A stretch of 64,000 bases of DNA from Variovorax boronicumulans (GCF_030812215.1 NZ_JAUSSG010000008.1:186001-250000); one strand, 5' to 3'. Shown: positions 42,954 to 52,012, counted from the first letter of the stretch. The notes: generated from the letters alone by a model not told the origin. Numbers and translations are program-made.

Positions 42954-45197
42954 TCACAGATCGGCCATGCCCATGGCGGGATCGCTCACCGTGTGCTTGC
43001 CGTTTTCCACGCGGCCCGCAAAGCGGCGGTAGTAGGACGGGTCGGCATCGCAGGTCACCGCGAAGTCGTACCACTGGCCGCTGCTCGCCAGCACCCAGAG
43101 CTGCTCGGCCTTGTTGGCGCCGCCGCCGGCAACGGTGGCGTTCCACGGGCCGTCGTTGCGGTAGGCCTTCGCGCGCACGGTGAACTTGGCGGCGTTCTTG
43201 CCGGCGTTGAGCATCTCCAGGTAGACGTTGCCGTTGGCGATGTCGTAGCACACGCGCACCTCGGGATTCGCGCCGCTCGTGCGCAGCGCATTGAGGTCGC
43301 CCTTGAAGTGGCGGTGAAAGCCGTTCGGCCCGAGCACCCAGAGGTCATAGAAGCCGCTGTTGTCGGTCATCGGGTTCCAGGCGTCGTCGAGCATCTTGCC
43401 CGGCTCCACCATGTAGCGGCGCGGCAGGCGGTCGAGGTTGAGCTTGTCGTAGACGTGGAACACGGCCGCGGCCTTGCCGCTGTTCTTGAACAGCAGCTGG
43501 ATCTTGCCGCTGATCGAATCGGCGCGTGCGCTCACGTGCAGCTCGTAGGGCAGCGCGCGCGAGGGGCGCGTGCCGGTGGCCTGGCGCGGCAGCTGCGCAT
43601 CCAGCGGCAGCGGTACCTGCGCCAGGGCTTCCTGGTCGCTGCGCGTCTTGTCGGCGCTGGTGCGGGTCGTGCGGCCCGCGAGCGTGGGCAGCGCCTCGGT
43701 GTTGGGCGTCGCGAAGTTGAAGGCGCTCGTGAGATCGCCGCACACCGCGCGCCGGAACGGCGAGATGTTGGGTTCCTTCACGCCGAAGCGCGTCTCGATG
43801 AAGCGGATCACCGAGGTGTGGTCGAAGGCCTGCGAGTTGACCCAGCCGCCACGGCTCCACGGCGAGACGATGTACATCGGCACGCGCACGCCGGGGCCAT
43901 ACACGCGGCCATCGGGCGCGGGCTGGCTGCTGGTGCCCGGCGGCTTCGGGTGGTTGAAGCGCTCCACGGCGAGGTCGGCCTCGGGCAGCGTGGTCTTGCC
44001 GGCCATCGAGCCGTCGGGGTTGATCGAGGGCGCGGCCGGCGACGGGTAGTGGTCGAAGTAGCCGTCGTTCTCGTCGAAGTTGATGAGCAGCACGGTCTTG
44101 CTCCAGACCTCGGGCACGGCGGTGAGCGCGTCCAGCACTTCCTGGATGTACCAGCCGCCCTGCACCGGGCTCGACGGACCAGGGTGCTCCGAGTAGGTGG
44201 CGGGCGCGATGATCCACGACACCTTCGGCAGCTTGCCGTTCTTCACGTCGTTGCGGAAGGTGTTCAGGTACTCATCCACGTTGGCGCCGGGCATGGTGTT
44301 GGCAATGCCCTTGTACAGCGGGTTGCCGACGTCGTCGCTGGCAGGATCGTAGGCCGGCACCGTGCCGGTGCTCGTCACTGGCTTGCCCGATGCCTCGCTG
44401 GCCTGGCGGTACTGCTTGAAGCCGACGAGCGGGTTGTCGCCGAAGTTGTCGCGCATGTTTTCGTACACGATCCAGCTGACGCCGGCCGCTTGCAGGCGCT
44501 CGGGGAAGGTCTTCCACTCGTAGCCGGTGGTCGAGGGCGGGGTGTAGCTGTCGTCCCATTCGTTGTTGACGGTGGCCACGCCGGCCACGCCGTTGCCGAG
44601 CTGGCCGCTGGGGCCGTTGGTGCCGGTCCAGTGGAACATGCGGTTCGAGTTGGTGCCCGTGTGCATGCTGCAGTGGTAGTCGTCGCAGATCGTGAAGGCG
44701 TTGGCCAGCGCGAACTGGAAGGCGAGCTCGGTCTCCTTGAAGTAGCCCATCGACGCGTTGGTCTTGTAGCGCGGCCACTGGTAGGTGCGTCCGCCGTCCC
44801 ATGCGTTCTGGCCGTCGCTCCACGAGTGCGGCGTGCCGCTCACGCGCTGCGCGTTGCCGATGCGGCTGTCCAGGTGGTAGGGCAGGATCTGCTTGCCGGT
44901 GGCATCGCTCTGCTGCCATACGTTCAGGCCCTTGGGCAGCGGAATGGTGAAGCGGTCGCCGAATCCGCGCACGCCCATCAGCGTGCCGAAGTAGTGGTCG
45001 AACGAGCGGTTCTCCTGCATCAGGATCACGATGTGCTCGACGTCCTGGATGGTGCCGGTCTTGTTGTTGGCCGGAATGGCGAGCGCGCGGCGAATGGCGG
45101 GCGGAAAGGCCGAGAGCGCGAGCGCTGCGGCGCCGGTGGTGGCGGTGCCCGTGAGGAACTTGCGGCGCGAGTTCGTGGACTTGTCGTTCTGCTTCAT
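42954..45197 (-). CDS. Phosphocholine-specific phospholipase C, copy 3
   Basis: This encodes 747 residues with an eight-residue longer start than the other copies (Tat motif SRRKFL at 10-15). The catalytic stretch reads IVILMQENRSFDHYFGT. The enzyme body and two DUF756 repeats are complete. It lies 17 bases after lipoprotein copy B and is the first phospholipase of the unit. After Tat export the folded enzyme would need the type II system, encoded 4 kb away, to leave the cell, as for Pseudomonas PlcH and PlcN. That link is inference. Confidence 0.93.
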   Translation of the reverse strand: MKQNDKSTNSRRKFLTGTATTGAAALALSAFPPAIRRALAIPANNKTGTIQDVEHIVILMQENRSFDHYFGTLMGVRGFGDRFTIPLPKGLNVWQQSDATGKQILPYHLDSRIGNAQRVSGTPHSWSDGQNAWDGGRTYQWPRYKTNASMGYFKETELAFQFALANAFTICDDYHCSMHTGTNSNRMFHWTGTNGPSGQLGNGVAGVATVNNEWDDSYTPPSTTGYEWKTFPERLQAAGVSWIVYENMRDNFGDNPLVGFKQYRQASEASGKPVTSTGTVPAYDPASDDVGNPLYKGIANTMPGANVDEYLNTFRNDVKNGKLPKVSWIIAPATYSEHPGPSSPVQGGWYIQEVLDALTAVPEVWSKTVLLINFDENDGYFDHYPSPAAPSINPDGSMAGKTTLPEADLAVERFNHPKPPGTSSQPAPDGRVYGPGVRVPMYIVSPWSRGGWVNSQAFDHTSVIRFIETRFGVKEPNISPFRRAVCGDLTSAFNFATPNTEALPTLAGRTTRTSADKTRSDQEALAQVPLPLDAQLPRQATGTRPSRALPYELHVSARADSISGKIQLLFKNSGKAAAVFHVYDKLNLDRLPRRYMVEPGKMLDDAWNPMTDNSGFYDLWVLGPNGFHRHFKGDLNALRTSGANPEVRVCYDIANGNVYLEMLNAGKNAAKFTVRAKAYRNDGPWNATVAGGGANKAEQLWVLASSGQWYDFAVTCDADPSYYRRFAGRVENGKHTVSDPAMGMADL

Positions 45198-45214
45198 GGC
45201 GTGGGCTCTCTCTT

Positions 45215-45415
45215 TCAGGGCGCGCAGCTCTTCACGGGGGCGACGCCGGTCTCGGGCGGGGTCGTCACGGGCGGAGTGGTGGGGGGCGTGCCGGCACCGG
45301 GCAGGCCGGCGAAGCCGCCACCGCCGCTGCCGCCGCCGCAGGCGGACAGGGCACAGGCCATGATCAGCGTGGACAGCACGGGCACGAGGCGCGGGGCAAG
45401 GAAGGGAATTCGCAT
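45215..45415 (-). CDS. Small Gly/Pro-rich lipoprotein, copy B
   Basis: This encodes 66 residues from ATG 45415. The lipobox is ALSAC (Cys26). The mature chain is GGGSGGGG-type, then GLPGAGTPPTTPPV and the C-terminal SCAP. It is a paralogue of the 64-residue protein at 40321-40515 and sits in the same position, directly upstream of a phospholipase C gene. It lies 50 bases after the phosphatase-superfamily lipoprotein and is probably in its operon. Function unknown. Confidence 0.75.
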   Translation of the reverse strand: MRIPFLAPRLVPVLSTLIMACALSACGGGSGGGGFAGLPGAGTPPTTPPVTTPPETGVAPVKSCAP

Positions 45416-45465
45416 GATGGGGATCCTCTTGAGTCGTTTGTTTTCGGGGGGTGATCGGGAGCGAT

Positions 45466-47556
45466 TCAGGGCAGCAGCAACATCAGCGGCTGGCCCGACT
45501 TGAAGATGCTGGTCAGCTCGTCGGCGGTGAGCGCACGGTTCCAGATGGCGAACTCGTTGAAGTCCAGCGTGCCGCGCGGCGAGCTGGTCCAGCGCTTGTA
45601 GTACTGGCCGGTGCCGTCCTCGTTGAGGCTGAGGCCGTTCTTCAGGCCGCCCAGCTGGGCCACGATGTCGGCGTTGAGGGTGGCGCTGCCGGTCTGCATC
45701 GCGCGTGCCGCGTCGAACAGGTAGGCGGTCATCTTCAGGTTGGCCTTGTCGATCACCACCGCCACGTAGGCCCACTGGCCGGCGCTCAGGCCGTAGCCGT
45801 TGCTGTCGGCGCGGCCACCGCCCTTGCCGACGTTGAAGCGCAGCTCGCAGCTGCTGAACAGGCCGATCGCCAGGCCGGCGTTGCTGCCGCTGTCGTAGTT
45901 CTTGTTGGCAATCACCGAGGCGCCGTCGCCCGCGCCCACGCTGCAGGTCGCGTCGGTGCGCAGCCAGAAGCCGATGGTGTAGGCGGTGACGGCCGGGTTG
46001 GTGGCGACGTCGGTGGTCTGCAGCAGGCGGTAGCCGGCCGTGCCGCTCGCGTTCTTCACCGTGCTGTCGACACGCAGCGCCTTGACCTTGTAGGGAAGCT
46101 TGAAACCGTCGTCGACCACCGTGCCGCCGTTGGCATCGGCCGCCCAGGGCGCGAGGGTGGAGGCGTTCTTCAGGTCCGTGGCCGGCAGCGTGTCCAGCGG
46201 GTAGTAGTTGACGAGGCCGTTCACCAGCGTGGGCGCAAGCGTCGCGGGCTTCACGTAGGCAAGCTGCGCGGCGAGCGCGATGCTGGCTTCGCCGGCGACG
46301 ACGGTGTACTGGTAGGTGTAGAGCCCATCCGCGTCGGCCACGATGGGGTCGGCGTAGGCGGTCGAGCCCGCCGGCAGCGTGGCCACCAGCTTGCCGTCGC
46401 GCAGCACCTGCACCGGCGCGGTCGCAGCGCCCGAGAGCGCCCACGAGAGCTCGATGCTGTTCTTGTCGGCACCCGCCTTGGCGGTGAGATTGCGCAGTGA
46501 TGTGGCTGCCTGCAGAGCCTGCCCGTTGAAGTTGTAGGCCTCCGCCGCCGGCAGTGCGCCGAGGTGGCGCAGCACGGTCGGTGCGATGTCTGTCGCCGCG
46601 GCGAGCTGCAGCAGCGCGGTGTCCGCCGGTGCGGCCGTGCCCGTTCCGGGCAGTGCGGCCAGCGTCTTGTTGCTGGCGATGAAGACGGTCTTGTTGTCGA
46701 TGGCCTGCAGGCCGGAGGCCGTGCCGAAGGCGTCCAGGCCGTGGCCGGTGGTGAGGATGACGAGCCAGTCTTCCTTCGCATCGTTGGCCGTGCGTTGCGC
46801 AATGCGCGCGAGCAACCGGCCGACTGCGGCCGAGGTGTCGGAAATCGCGCGCTGGTAGGCGTCGCTCTTCAGGCCGTTGCCGGCGGCGGCGGCCGGTGCG
46901 CCGTACTGCGCGACCGTCAGGTCGTAGCCGGCATCGATGAACTGCGCGGTGCGCTCGGTCACGCAGGCATCGGCGCCTGCGCAATCGACAGCACCGTCGA
47001 CGGTGCCGCTCTCGTTGGCCAGCAACTGCGGATAGAGCGCATTCGAGGTGACCGACGCGGTCTTGTAGCCGGCCGCCTTGTTCTGCTTGGCGAGCGCGAA
47101 GATCGAAGGCGCGAGCTTCGCATCGATGCGCTGGTCGACCGTGTCCCAGCGCACGCTGTGGCGCGTCACCCAGGTGCCCGTCAGCAGCGTGGCCCAGCCC
47201 GGGCCATCGGTGGTGCGCTGTTCGCTCGGCGTGCCGTTGGCGCCGCCGGTCCATGCGGGTGCCACGCGCAGCGACTGCAATGCCGGCACCTTGTTCTGAG
47301 CGATGGCATCGCGCAGGGCGGCGTGCGTGAGGCCGTCGATCTCCACGACGAGCGCCTTGGGGCCACTCTTGCCTTGGTTGGTACCGGATGCAGGCGGGTT
47401 GCCACCGCCACTGCTGTTGGCGGGCGGCACATTGACGAGCGGGAAGGAAACACCGCCGCCATCACCACCGCCGCAAGCGGCAAGCGCTAACGAGGTGGCG
47501 AGGGGCAGGAGCCAACGCGCGAAATGCGCGGCGTGCGAAGGTGTGGTCGGGCGCAT
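45466..47556 (-). CDS. Alkaline-phosphatase-superfamily lipoprotein with LamG-like domain
   Basis: This encodes 696 residues. The lipobox is LALAAC (Cys28), followed by a Gly/Pro-rich linker. About 70-350 is an alkaline phosphatase/phosphodiesterase-superfamily domain (metal aspartate in VVEIDGLTHAAL, nucleophile threonine in PGWATLLTG, late TTGHGLDAFG). About 360-440 resembles a fibronectin-III-like module. About 445-690 is a LamG/concanavalin-like jelly roll (YTIGFWLRTD, EFAIWNRALTADEL). ATG 47556 is chosen over an upstream start for its signal peptide. It is probably cell-surface anchored and acts on phosphate esters or diesters. It has its own predicted Pho promoter. Confidence 0.83.
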   Translation of the reverse strand: MRPTTPSHAAHFARWLLPLATSLALAACGGGDGGGVSFPLVNVPPANSSGGGNPPASGTNQGKSGPKALVVEIDGLTHAALRDAIAQNKVPALQSLRVAPAWTGGANGTPSEQRTTDGPGWATLLTGTWVTRHSVRWDTVDQRIDAKLAPSIFALAKQNKAAGYKTASVTSNALYPQLLANESGTVDGAVDCAGADACVTERTAQFIDAGYDLTVAQYGAPAAAAGNGLKSDAYQRAISDTSAAVGRLLARIAQRTANDAKEDWLVILTTGHGLDAFGTASGLQAIDNKTVFIASNKTLAALPGTGTAAPADTALLQLAAATDIAPTVLRHLGALPAAEAYNFNGQALQAATSLRNLTAKAGADKNSIELSWALSGAATAPVQVLRDGKLVATLPAGSTAYADPIVADADGLYTYQYTVVAGEASIALAAQLAYVKPATLAPTLVNGLVNYYPLDTLPATDLKNASTLAPWAADANGGTVVDDGFKLPYKVKALRVDSTVKNASGTAGYRLLQTTDVATNPAVTAYTIGFWLRTDATCSVGAGDGASVIANKNYDSGSNAGLAIGLFSSCELRFNVGKGGGRADSNGYGLSAGQWAYVAVVIDKANLKMTAYLFDAARAMQTGSATLNADIVAQLGGLKNGLSLNEDGTGQYYKRWTSSPRGTLDFNEFAIWNRALTADELTSIFKSGQPLMLLLP

Positions 47557-47651
47557 CGGAGAAAGCCGGTGTGTCTGTCTGTCGGAGGGATGGACGCCGG
47601 TGCGGCAAAAAAAAAGCGCCACGAGGGCACTGCGCACCGAACAGACAGCGA

Positions 47652-47696
47652 GGCTAAGAAGCGCGCGTTACGCCGCAATGAATGCGGGATGACAGA
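47652..47696 (-). promoter_or_regulatory. Predicted Pho-box promoter for the phosphatase-phospholipase operon
   Basis: On the minus strand CTGTCAT-CCCG-CATTCAT (47696-47679) matches the Pho box at 12 of 14 positions. A weaker third half-site, GCGTAAC (47674-47668), continues the 11-base phase. TAGCCT (47657-47652) follows ten bases later as a -10. The same TAGCCT at the same spacing occurs at 40.6 kb. Confidence 0.7.
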
Positions 47697-47754
47697 GCGA
47701 AGTCGTGCGCGTGACGACGCACGGATCAACGCTCAAGAAAACGGGCGGAATTTG

Positions 47755-47845
47755 TTCCGGAGATGCCGCGGGCCCGGTTTTGCCGGGCCGCCGGCATCGC
47801 CCCCTGCAGGGGGCGATGCGACGCGGAGTGCGCGAAGCCTGGGGA
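47755..47845 (-). repeat. Dispersed GC-rich repeat with two hairpins, copy 2
   Basis: On the minus strand this reads TCCCCAGGCTTCGCGCACTC onward and aligns with copy 1 at 1058-1150 over its whole length. Both hairpins are kept: CATCGCCCCC/GGGGGCGATG and a CCCGG/CCGGG type. It begins at the base after the TAG stop of the 5'-nucleotidase gene. Confidence 0.8.
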
Positions 47846-48745
47846 CTAGCCCTCGTTGCTGATCCCGCTGGCCACATGCCCCGCGGGCACATGCCGCGAG
47901 GCCGCATCGACGTGACCTGTCTGGTCGTCGAAGAAGAAGTCGGGCTCGAACTCGCGCAGGAACTCGCCCTTGGGCAGGCCGCCGAGGAACATCGCCTCGT
48001 CGACGCGGATGTTCCAGTTCATCAGCGTGCGGATCGCGCGCTCGTGCGCCGGCGCGCTGCGCGCGGTGACCAGCGCGGTGCGGATGCGCATCTGCGCGTT
48101 GCCCGCCATCTGCAGGCGATGCAGCGCGGCCAGCAGCGGCTTGAACGGCCCGCCGGGCAATGGCAGCTCGGCCTTGCTGAGTTCATGGGCCTGGAAGGCG
48201 TCGAGCCCCTCGGCCTGGAACACGCGCTCGGCCTCGTCGGAGAACAGCACCGCGTCGCCGTCGAAGGCGATGCGCACTTCGTTCGGCCAGGCATCGCTCG
48301 CCTTCACCGATTCGACCAGCACCCGCGCGGCCGGAAAGCCCGCGACCAGCGCCTCGCGCACGTCCTCTGCATTGACGGAAAGGAACAGATGCGCACGCAG
48401 CGGGCGCAGGTAGCCGAAGGGCGGCCGGCCTTGCGTGAACACGCCGCGCTGCAGCTTGATGTCGGCCGCCGCGCTCGACTTGAAGATGCGCATGCCCGAG
48501 ACCGGATCGTTGCGCGAGAGGATCACCACCTCCACGCGCTGCACGCCGTCGTCGTTGAAGCGCAAGAGCTTACGGATCAGCGAGTACGCGATGCCGGGTG
48601 CGGCCGGCACGTCGAGCCGGTCGAGCTGCAGCTTCATGTAGCCCTCGTTGTCGCCGGATTCGAAGATCCTGTTTTCTTCCTCGAGGTTGAAGAGCGCGCG
48701 CGAGGAGATCGCGACCACGAGTTTGTCTTCGAGTGTGACTGGCAT
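47846..48745 (-). CDS. Cytosolic-type 5'-nucleotidase
   Basis: This encodes 299 residues of the 5'-nucleotidase family related to eukaryotic NT5C1. It starts MPVTLEDKLVVAISSRALFN and contains HLFLSVNAEDVREAL, IAFDGDAVLFSDEAE (the HAD-type DxD) and ALVTARSAPAHERAIRTL. There is no signal peptide, so it dephosphorylates nucleoside monophosphates in the cytoplasm. ATG 48745 is the family start; a longer frame is unsupported. It lies 20 bases after a hypothetical gene that in turn follows gspF, so it may be read from the type II operon. The dispersed repeat directly follows its stop. Confidence 0.88.
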   Translation of the reverse strand: MPVTLEDKLVVAISSRALFNLEEENRIFESGDNEGYMKLQLDRLDVPAAPGIAYSLIRKLLRFNDDGVQRVEVVILSRNDPVSGMRIFKSSAAADIKLQRGVFTQGRPPFGYLRPLRAHLFLSVNAEDVREALVAGFPAARVLVESVKASDAWPNEVRIAFDGDAVLFSDEAERVFQAEGLDAFQAHELSKAELPLPGGPFKPLLAALHRLQMAGNAQMRIRTALVTARSAPAHERAIRTLMNWNIRVDEAMFLGGLPKGEFLREFEPDFFFDDQTGHVDAASRHVPAGHVASGISNEG

Positions 48746-48765
48746 GGCGGCGTGCGGGCGGAGGT

Positions 48766-49353
48766 TCAGGAGGCGTCGTCGGGGGCTTCGCCGAGCGAGA
48801 AGTAGAGCGTATCCGACCAGTAGCCCAGGCCCAGGTCGCGCAGCGGTGCCTCGATGCTCTCCTGGGATGGTGTGAGGATGCGGTCCCAGAAGCTCTTTTT
48901 CTTCGGGGCCAGAAGGGCCAGGGCCGCCTCGACCTCGGCGTCGATGTTTTGCACGCCGTGCAGCAGGCTTGCGGCCTGTGTCTCGAGTGGCGTGTCGTCC
49001 ATGCCGAGGACTTCGGCGCATTCCAGAAAGATGTAGCCGTTGCGGTCGGCGTGGCGGTTCAGGAAGTCGAGCGCCTGGTCGCGCATCGGTGCGATGGCGG
49101 GGTGGTCGATGCGGGCCAGGAACTGCGCGAGCCGGTCGATGCCCGCGCCAGCGCGGCCCGCGAGCGCCGTGGGTTCGGGCATGGACCAGATCAGCGAGCG
49201 GCAGCGCTGCACGTCGGCCGACACCAGCAGCCGGTAGACCAGCGGGATGTTGTACTTGCACTCCGAGAGGCCCTTGAGCTGTCTCGGATCGTTTTCCGTG
49301 GCGTCCGGGCCCGGAACGAAGGGGCTTGCGAACAGGTAGCTTCGATTGGCCAT
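48766..49353 (-). CDS. Conserved-looking hypothetical protein, 195 residues
   Basis: I do not recognise a family. The protein starts MANRSYLFASPFVPGP, has no signal peptide or membrane segment, and carries a WDRILTPSQESIEAPLR stretch near its end. It lies 13 bases after gspF and 20 bases before the 5'-nucleotidase gene on the same strand, so all three are probably cotranscribed. It could be a cytoplasmic accessory of either neighbour; the sequence does not say. Confidence 0.7.
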   Translation of the reverse strand: MANRSYLFASPFVPGPDATENDPRQLKGLSECKYNIPLVYRLLVSADVQRCRSLIWSMPEPTALAGRAGAGIDRLAQFLARIDHPAIAPMRDQALDFLNRHADRNGYIFLECAEVLGMDDTPLETQAASLLHGVQNIDAEVEAALALLAPKKKSFWDRILTPSQESIEAPLRDLGLGYWSDTLYFSLGEAPDDAS

Positions 49354-49366
49354 GGCGAAACTCCCG

Positions 49367-50605
49367 TTATTTGACGAACTGGTTCAGCTGGATGATGGGC
49401 AGCATCACGGCCAGCACGATCAGCATCACCACGCCGCCCATCGCCACGATGAGCAGCGGCTCGAGGATGGTGGCCAGGTGCATCGCGCGGCGCTGCACTT
49501 CGGCGCCCAGTTGGTTGGCCGCACGCTGCAGCATCAGCGGCAGCGTGCCGGTCTGCTCGCCCAGGCGCGCGAACATCGACACGAGGCCCGGAAAGCGCTT
49601 CTTCTGCGCGAGCGCCGAAGCGAGCGGTGCGCCTTCGCGCACCAGCACCAGCGCATCGAGCGCGTCGGCGCGCATCGCGCGGTTGCCCAGCGTTTCGGAG
49701 GCGGCCTGCAGCGCGCGCAGGATCGGCACGCCGGCCGTCGCCAGCATCGCGAGCGTGCTCGCAAAGCGAGCCGCGTTGTAGCCGCGCGCGAGCTTGCCCA
49801 CCAGCGGCAGCTTGAGCCAGACCGCATCGAACTTGAGGCGGAACGCTTCCTGAGCCAGCGCCACGCGCGCACCGATGGCAAGGAGCACGACGCCGCCCAG
49901 CATCCACCAGCCGTAGTTGCGCACACCCGCGCTCAGCGAGAGCATCACGGTGGTGAGAAAAGGCAGCGAGCGCTTGGTGCCCGCGAACACCTGCGCCACC
50001 TGCGGCACCACGTAGCTTACGAGAAAGATCACGATCACGATCGCCACCAGCGTGACGATGGCCGGGTACAGCGCCGCGCCGACCAGCTTCTGCTGCAGCG
50101 CCTGGCGCTCTTCGAGGTCGTCGGCCAGGCGGTCGAGCACGAGGCCGAGGTTGCCGCTCTGCTCGCCGGCGCCGATCACGGCGGTGTAGATGGGCGAGAA
50201 CTCGCGCGAGTGCGCCGACAGCGCGCGCGCGAAGGGCGAACCCGCGTTGACCTCGGCGCGCAGCGAGGCAACGAGGTTGCGCTGCGGCTCGGACTCGGCT
50301 TCGTCGGTGAGCGCGGTGAGCGCGCGTTCGAGCGGCAGGCCCGACGAGACGAGCCCCGCGAGCTGGCGGGTCCACACGGCCAGGCCTGTGGAATTGAAGA
50401 CGCGCTTGCCTCCGCCCAGCCAGCGCGAAAGACCGCTGCGCTGCCCGGTGCCATTGATATGGTCGCTGCCGACCGGCTTGACCGACAGCGGAATCAGCGC
50501 CTGCGCGCGCAGCAGGCTGCGGGCGCTGCGCGCGGTGTCGGCCTCGAGCACGCCTTCGCGCGACTGGCCGCTGGCGTCGATGGCTTCGAAGGAATAGGCG
50601 GGCAT
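49367..50605 (-). CDS. gspF: Type II secretion inner-membrane protein GspF
   Basis: GspF is the inner-membrane platform protein of the type II secretion system. The 412 residues show two T2SSF domains (about 70-200 and 275-400; WTRQLAGLVSSGLPLERAL and FASTLAMLATAGVPILRAL are the repeated cores) and three membrane segments. The usual N-terminal YSFEAIDASGQSREGVLEAD is present. It is the last type II gene of the operon, 15 bases after gspE. Confidence 0.93.
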   Translation of the reverse strand: MPAYSFEAIDASGQSREGVLEADTARSARSLLRAQALIPLSVKPVGSDHINGTGQRSGLSRWLGGGKRVFNSTGLAVWTRQLAGLVSSGLPLERALTALTDEAESEPQRNLVASLRAEVNAGSPFARALSAHSREFSPIYTAVIGAGEQSGNLGLVLDRLADDLEERQALQQKLVGAALYPAIVTLVAIVIVIFLVSYVVPQVAQVFAGTKRSLPFLTTVMLSLSAGVRNYGWWMLGGVVLLAIGARVALAQEAFRLKFDAVWLKLPLVGKLARGYNAARFASTLAMLATAGVPILRALQAASETLGNRAMRADALDALVLVREGAPLASALAQKKRFPGLVSMFARLGEQTGTLPLMLQRAANQLGAEVQRRAMHLATILEPLLIVAMGGVVMLIVLAVMLPIIQLNQFVK

Positions 50606-50620
50606 GGCGAGACGGCGGCG

Positions 50621-52012
50621 CTAGTCGCGCGTGACGCGCAGCAACTCTGCACGCGAAGTGATGCCGGCCTGCACCAGCCGCTCGCCGTCTTCGCGCATGA
50701 GCCGCAGGCCGCCGCGCGCGCCGGCCTTGAGCAGTTCGCTCTCGGCCGCCTTGCTGTGGATGAGGCCCTGCACGGTTTCATCGGCCACCAGCAATTCGAA
50801 GATGCCGGTGCGGCCCTGGTAGCCCGTTTGCCCGCAGACATCGCAGCCGGCGCCCGCGCAGCTCGTGCAGACCTTGCGCACGAGGCGCTGCGCGAGCACG
50901 CCCAGCAGCGACGAACTCAAAAGGAACGGCTCCACGCCCATGTCGGTGAGGCGCGTGACGGCACTGACCGAATCGTTGGTGTGCAGCGTGGCCAGCACCA
51001 GGTGACCGGTGAGCGAAGCCTGGATGGCGATCTGCGCGGTCTCGAAGTCGCGGATTTCCCCGATCATGATCACGTCCGGGTCCTGCCGCAGGATCGCGCG
51101 CAGGGCCTTGGCGAAGGTGAGCTCGATCTTGGCGTTGATCTGCGTCTGGCCCACGCCCGGCAGCTCGTACTCGATGGGGTCTTCCACCGTCATGATGTTG
51201 CTGCGGCTCGCATCGAGCCGGGCCAGCGCGGCATACAGCGTGGTGGTCTTGCCCGAGCCGGTCGGGCCGGTGACGAGGATGATGCCGTGCGGCTGCGTGA
51301 TGAGCTTCTCGAAGCGCTCCAGCGTGTCGCCCAGCATGCCCACCGATTCGAGCGTGAGCTTCGATTCGCTCTTGTCCAAGAGGCGCAGCACGGCGCGTTC
51401 GCCATGCGCGCTCGGCAGCGTGGAGACCCGCACGTCGACCGCGCGCGTGCCGATGCGCAGGCTGATGCGCCCGTCCTGCGGCAGCCGCTTCTCGGAGATG
51501 TCGAGGTCGGCCATGATCTTCAGGCGCGAGATCAGCGCGGCGTGCAGCGCGCGGTTGGGCTGTACCACCTCGCGCAACGTGCCGTCGATGCGAAAGCGCA
51601 CGGACGAAGTGCGTTCGTAGGGCTCGATGTGGATGTCGCTCGCACCGTCGCGCGCGGCCTGCGTGAGCAGCGCGTTGAGCATGCGGATGATGGGCGCATC
51701 GCCCGCGCTGGCCAGCAAGTCCTCGACCGCCGGCAGCTCCTGCATCATGCGGGAGAGGTCGGCGTCGTTCTGCACTTCGCTCACCACCGCGGCGGCACTC
51801 GATTCGCCCTGCGCATAGGCCGCGCTGATGCGTTGCGCGAGCGGGCCGTCGGCCAGCACCTCGAAAGCCTGCACGTTGTACTTGCGCGCCACTTCGCCGA
51901 CCGCGCTGCGCGCGGGGTGGTCCGACATCCACAGCGTGTAGCGGCCGTCGTCGGTTTCTTCGAGAAGGAGTTGCTGGCTGCGTGCGAACGCGTAGGGCAG
52001 GGGGTAGCGCAT
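50621..52012 (-). CDS. gspE: Type II secretion ATPase GspE
   Basis: This is the cytoplasmic ATPase that drives pseudopilus assembly. The 463 residues include Walker A GPTGSGKT at 249-256, the Asp box and Walker B (DPDVIMIGEIRD near 311-322), the His box (TLHTNDS near 342), and the zinc cysteines 382, 385, 390 and 393 (CTSC, CDVC). The protein is short for GspE because the first N-terminal domain is trimmed. It lies 55 bases after gspD. Confidence 0.94.
   Translation of the reverse strand: MRYPLPYAFARSQQLLLEETDDGRYTLWMSDHPARSAVGEVARKYNVQAFEVLADGPLAQRISAAYAQGESSAAAVVSEVQNDADLSRMMQELPAVEDLLASAGDAPIIRMLNALLTQAARDGASDIHIEPYERTSSVRFRIDGTLREVVQPNRALHAALISRLKIMADLDISEKRLPQDGRISLRIGTRAVDVRVSTLPSAHGERAVLRLLDKSESKLTLESVGMLGDTLERFEKLITQPHGIILVTGPTGSGKTTTLYAALARLDASRSNIMTVEDPIEYELPGVGQTQINAKIELTFAKALRAILRQDPDVIMIGEIRDFETAQIAIQASLTGHLVLATLHTNDSVSAVTRLTDMGVEPFLLSSSLLGVLAQRLVRKVCTSCAGAGCDVCGQTGYQGRTGIFELLVADETVQGLIHSKAAESELLKAGARGGLRLMREDGERLVQAGITSRAELLRVTRD

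Noticed and set aside
38017..45197. Assembly artefact creating three phospholipase copies
   Set aside because: The copies differ in length, loops and spacing and each is followed or preceded by distinct sequence, so they are real paralogues.
42921..45503. 860-codon open frame on the plus strand
   Set aside because: Antisense shadow of phospholipase copy 3 and the small lipoprotein.
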